From Carnegiea gigantea (lineage: Eukaryota > Streptophyta > Magnoliopsida > Caryophyllales > Cactaceae): DNA of 64,000 nt. A model generated the notes under the pieces. That model saw nothing but the letters and a program-made list of their open reading frames with translations. It had not been told where the DNA came from and did not search any database. Below, piece after piece: positions 59,889 to 64,000 of this stretch; the stretch's first letter is position 1, and each line of letters starts with the position of its first letter. A program made the position numbers and the translations under genes. The DNA lies in NCBI GenBank assembly GCA_029747015.1, contig JAKOGI010000122.1, positions 134,501 to 198,500 on the forward strand, read 5' to 3'.

Positions 59889-60570
59889 GTATTCGATGAC
59901 TCACAAAGTAGTTACCCAATATCATCCTTAGACTAGTGGTCATGTTGAAGCGTTTAATCGTGAGATTAAATCTATACTTGAGAAAATGGTTCGATCCAAT
60001 AGAAAGTCTTTGAGATTAAACGATGTTCTTTTGGCCTTTCGTACTGCTTATAAGACTCCCATAAGAATATCTCGCTACTAACTTCTTTTTGGTAAGTCTT
60101 GTCATTGGCTAATTGACCTAGAACACTATACTTTTTGTTATGTTAAAGATTTTAATTTTGATATGAAATAAGTGAATTCTAATCGTAGGCTTCGATTGAA
60201 TGAGTTAGATGAATCGTGCATTGAAGCCTATGAAAATGCTAAGATTTATAAAGCCAAAACCAAAGTTTTTCAAGATAAAATGATTTCTCGAAAATTTTTT
60301 AAACCTAATCAGAAGGATTGGCCTTTTGTTTCTAAGCTTAAGCGATTTCCTGGTAAGTTGAGGTCTAGGTGGGATGGTCCTGTTATAGTTCAACAAGTGT
60401 GTACCTCTAGGATAGTTTGAATTTTGGATCCTCAAGATGGTTGTGTTCTTATTGTTAATGGTCAACATTTAAAACCTGTTATGGCGTATGAGATTAGGCT
60501 TGGTTTGATTGAGTCCATCAATATAGTAGATCTAGTTTACTAAGATCAACATATGGAATCTCATTTGGCT
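59889..60570 (+). pseudogene. Integrase C-half of element C
   Basis: It resumes at YSMTHKVVTQYHPQT and goes on with [28 protein letters not shown], then in 60172-60420 [25 protein letters not shown] and FPGKLRSRWDGP, ending near NGQHLKPV. A stop lies at about 60081. Together with 48185-49190 it forms one Athila integrase split by element D. Confidence 0.88.
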
Positions 60571-61554
60571 AAGACATAAAACTAAATGCTTATTGGGAAG
60601 CAACCTAATTCATCTTAGTGATGGCTTTGAAGGTACTTTTGGAGTTGGCTTGTTGAGCTTGTGTTCAAATTCTTCTCTCATGCTATCAGATTAAATTGCT
60701 CCTATCTCCATCCATTTTTTCCTACTGTTGTGTATATTAAGGACAATGTATGGTTTTTTTTGGGGGGGGGGAGGCAAAATGAAAAATTTTGAGGATATTG
60801 AAAATTTTTGAGTGAATTTGATTTTGGGAAGAGATTGAGTGCTCTAATTACGCATATTCTACTATTATTATATGGATGCATCTCATGTAACCCATGCCTA
60901 TTAGAGATTATGCCTAGTTTTAATGAGTTGATGGCCAAGTTTCTACTATACTAATGTTACCATAGTTGATTTTGGGTTTGAGATGTAATCCCATTTTTTA
61001 ATGTCATTATGAGTTTGTAATAAGTATTGAGTTCCCCATTGACTTTCAAGCAATAAATAAATTGAATTAATTAAGTTCTAATTCTGGTACTAATATTCAA
61101 GTTTTATTTTTATTCACATCTTTATCCATTTAGGCTAATGAGCACATAGAATCGAGTGAGCTTTGAAAAATTTTAAAAAACAAATAAAAAATGAAGATAA
61201 ATGACAAAACTAGTAAATTGATTTGGCATTGGGGACTTGATAATAAAGATACTCTTGTGATTTTTATAATGTGAAGTGAGGTCTCTTGCTTATGGTTTGC
61301 TACATAGTTATCATTATGTGCTCAATTTACTTGAATCTTAGCCTGTTGACTCAGTTGAAATTGGAAATGTTTGACAATGAGTTGTGGGTTGACAGTGAAG
61401 TGATATATGTGAATACTCAAGGTGGATATGTGTTGTTTGACTACTCGATTTCTGTCCCTAAGCTTGTTATACTTAATGGGTTAAGTGAACGTAATCAATG
61501 TATGCATTATTGTTGTCCTTTGTTAAGGGCCAGCAAAGTTTTGTGATGGGGAGT
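60571..61554 (+). other. 3' UTR and polypurine tract of element C
   Basis: Non-coding and homologous to the UTR of element D (49212-50194). It contains a T8-G10 run at about 60754-60771 and ends with the purine-rich GTGATGGGGAG next to the LTR. No env-like gene is visible. Confidence 0.7.
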
Positions 61555-62977
61555 TGATAACTCATATCTTACACATTTAGTTACTCCTTTTTTAAATACT
61601 TTTAAGTTTTTGAAATATATTTTTATAAGTAAATGATGCATAACTTATACTATTTTTAAGTGAGAAGAATATTCAAATTTGGGTGCAAAACCATGTAATT
61701 TTTTTTGATCTTTTCAAGGGCCAAATCGCAGCTTAATACATGAAAGCTTCCTAGCCCATTCGTGTGGGCCTTATTAAACATGGCCTAGTTCATAGCATGT
61801 ATAGCATGGCCCAGTCTGCCTATCAAGAAAAAAAAAGATAAAAACTCCAACGCATCATAACCACAACTCTTTCTTTCACTTTCCCTCTCCAAATCATGCC
61901 TAGGCCTATTCTTTTAAAAGCCCCACAGTCCCATTGTATGCCTAGCTTCAGTATCTTCTTCGCTCATGCACATTTGGGCCTATTTTGTTCCTCTTCGACC
62001 CAACAACTCATTTTCCCTCTGCACTCAATTTACCCAACCAACCACTCCTTTTCTTTCTACTCAGCTAATTGCCATGTGAGTTAATTCCTATGATAATTTA
62101 GCAGCGGTTGACCTAGGAATAATTCACGAAGAAATGTCAATTTTGACTTGAAACTTTTACAACAGTAACTTTAGATTAAATTCTGGGTAGTGAATTGGCT
62201 TTAAACAACACTATAAAAAGGAAAGGAGCTGCTGTAAAAATTATTCATAATTAGATCATCACTCATCCAAGCATGTCTGCATTTTCACATCTTATTTCTT
62301 TCATTTTTTTAGAGAGTAGAAAGTCTTTATAAAACAAGACCATTTGGGTTTAGAAGTTTAGAAGAAAATAAGCTTTGTAAGCTATTTTTCTCTTTTGTTC
62401 TTATTTCATTTGTGTGTCGGAGTTTTTGTACTTAATCTTATAATTTGGTGCAATTGAATACTAAAGTTTGGATATAGAAGTAAAATATACTAATAATTGA
62501 GAGCATGGTTGGATCATTTTCGATGACTTTTTTTTAACTATAGCCGGCTAAGATGCTCAGCTAGGGCTAAGATCAATCCTTGAAAATTATAATATTTTAC
62601 TAATTCTTTTGCCATTATTTTTGTCTCTCACTACATAATATGAGTCTTGTTTGATCCTAATTTATTGATGCAGATTATTATTATTGTTTATTCATGTTGA
62701 TTTCAATAGTTTAATTTACTATCTTATTTATATATTAGACATTGTAGGCTAACATGATATTATGCAATTGTATTCAAAATTGTAATGGTTGAATTTGAAT
62801 AATTTATGCTAGAAATTAGACAAGTTATGTATAAAATGAATATTTCATGGCAACTATTAGATAATTTATGTAAAATGATAATTACAATTCATCTTTTTAA
62901 CTTATTGGCCTAATACTTATAGCTTACGTTGTTTAACAGACTAATTGAGCACCCATTTAAGTTGGTAATTCAATATT
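61555..62977 (+). repeat. 3' LTR of element C, truncated by element E
   Basis: Starts TGATAACTCATATCTT and is colinear with 39634-40909. A TATA box TATAAAA is at 62212-62218. It stops at CAATATT, where a new LTR begins; about 260 bp of the LTR end are not in the window. Confidence 0.85.
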
Positions 62978-64000
62978 TGTTAGAATGTATAAGGTTTTGA
63001 TGATAACAAATCCAAGTGTTGTAGTAGTTGTTGTTGTTCCAAATAGGCTTTACCAACAGGGTCTTACTGCTGTTCTTCAATATATTAAAATTGCTTGACT
63101 AATGGCTTATCAAGAACAGGTACTCAAGTCAGCGATGTAAGAACAACCATAAGGAACAGGCTCTGTAAGGTGTTTTGAAACATGTCCTGTGAAGTGTTTG
63201 AAGCATAGGATATAAGTGCAGCCATGAGGAACAGGTTCTGTGAAGTGTTTGCCGCAGATTCGTCTTTATACAAGATGACTAGTGGTTACAACAAGATGTC
63301 TTGATGTGATTTGGTTTTATATTTTTAGACTCTTGTTAATATGCCAATCAGAAAGTCTTAACTTACCACTTACTTGAAACGGTTTTGTTTTCTTTTGGTA
63401 AATATTTCGGATCACCCTTCAGAACAATCCTGGAAACAGGGCGGTCAGGATGTTTCTAGAATAAGCTGCGAAAAAACTGCTTTGCACGATTTTATCTTTT
63501 GCATTTTGAGCAGCTTCTTCAAAGAGTTGTAAGAAAGATTTTTCTATGGAGTATCTTATTCTTTACCCTAAAAATGGTTATTAAAATCTAAGGGGATTTG
63601 CAAAATCTTTTTGAATAAAAAGAATATCCAATTTTTGGCAAGTAGATAAGGTTGTTGAGAAAAATATGGACTAGTTGCTGAAGAGCACCGCCTTATGCAC
63701 ACGGTTAAGGAAGTATTTCCAGCACATGTTATCTCATCTCTTGCAGCTAAAGGATTCTATATTCTCTAGGATTTTAGTTTCCAAAAATTTCAGAAATAGT
63801 TTTTCCATCCCTTGTGGGTAAAGGATTCTATATTCTTCAGATTTTTTAGTTTCCAAAAATTTGATGAATTGTTTTCCAAGCACTATAAAAGGTGGCTTCT
63901 TACAACCTTGGAGACATCGGTTTTCAAAGAGAAAAAATTCTGAGTTCATGAGCTTAAACGTTTGAAAAGAAAACCGAGCCTTGTGAGTGAGTTATTTGAG
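62978..64000 (+). mobile_element. Start of another LTR (element E), runs off the window
   Basis: Starts TGTTAGAATGTATAAGG inside the LTR of C. There are two tandem 71 bp repeats (63735-63805 and 63806-63877) directly upstream of a TATA box TATAAAA (63884-63890), plus an earlier pair sharing AGGAACAGG at about 63150 and 63226. This layout is that of an LTR U3 region with enhancer-like repeats. The opening resembles LTRs of Ty1/copia Sirevirus-type elements, but no coding region is in view, so the superfamily is unproven. Confidence 0.6.

Larger units (their letters stand above)
39634..62977 (+). mobile_element. Athila-like Ty3/gypsy element C, host of two nested elements
   Basis: The 5' LTR is 39634-41171 and the 3' LTR starts at 61555. 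Between them gag, a remnant of RT, RNase H, integrase and a long 3' UTR are interrupted by element B (43243-48184 including TSD) and element D (about 49195-59888). The lineage is set by gag (PFPLKDKA) and integrase motifs typical of Athila. Protease and most of RT are deleted between about 43000 and 43010. The 3' LTR is cut by element E at 62978, so the end of C is outside the window. Confidence 0.88.

Noticed and set aside
61896..62084. ORF in the 3' LTR of element C
   Set aside because: Not present in frame in the 5' LTR; non-coding.

Overview
The window is nuclear DNA from a flowering plant, probably a eudicot. It is AT-rich and packed with plant-type LTR retrotransposons (Tekay-like and Athila-like Ty3/gypsy). 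It also carries hAT, Mutator, PIF/Harbinger, Helitron-like, SINE and LINE sequences. The one clear cellular gene has eight short exons with GT-AG introns and no high-GC3 bias of the grass type. Almost all other open frames are transposon remnants or chance.

Layout. 1-2985: intergenic DNA with a Tourist-like MITE and a pair of small overlapping ORFs of uncertain, possibly viral-type, origin. 2986-15070: one old, inactivated Tekay-type chromovirus with very unequal LTRs (2.8 and 3.4 kb). 15071-16700: a small two-exon gene for a predicted secreted, glycine-rich peptide precursor, intact except for one in-frame TGA. 17780-32188 (minus): an intact eight-exon gene for an RlmN-family radical-SAM RNA methyltransferase of 372 residues. 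Two of its introns are about 5 kb and hold a 3.5 kb imperfect palindrome, a SINE, an RTE LINE fragment, a hAT element and MITEs. Another hAT element begins 79 bp upstream of its start codon. 32914-38435: AT-rich intergenic DNA with a ~550 bp tandem array, a Helitron-like element and a possible TRIM. 38436-39633: the 3' end of an L1-type LINE (minus) split by a hAT MITE.

39634 to beyond 62977 is a nest of LTR retrotransposons. An Athila-like element C (plus) was entered at its RNase H gene by a chromovirus-like element B (43243-48179, TSD AAAGG). C was entered again at its integrase gene by a second Athila-like element D (minus, about 49195-59888). The 3' end of D (3' UTR plus LTR) is inverted. 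The 3' LTR of C is cut at 62978 by the start of a further LTR (E) that runs off the window.

Functionally, the host content is the RNA methyltransferase gene and perhaps the small secreted-peptide gene. Nothing indicates an operon, CRISPR array, rRNA or functional tRNA gene. All retroelement genes carry stops or frameshifts and none looks autonomous. The features most worth following up are the giant hairpin inside the methyltransferase intron, the peptide gene with a single nonsense codon, the extra acidic ORF upstream of gag in the Tekay element, and the inversion inside element D.
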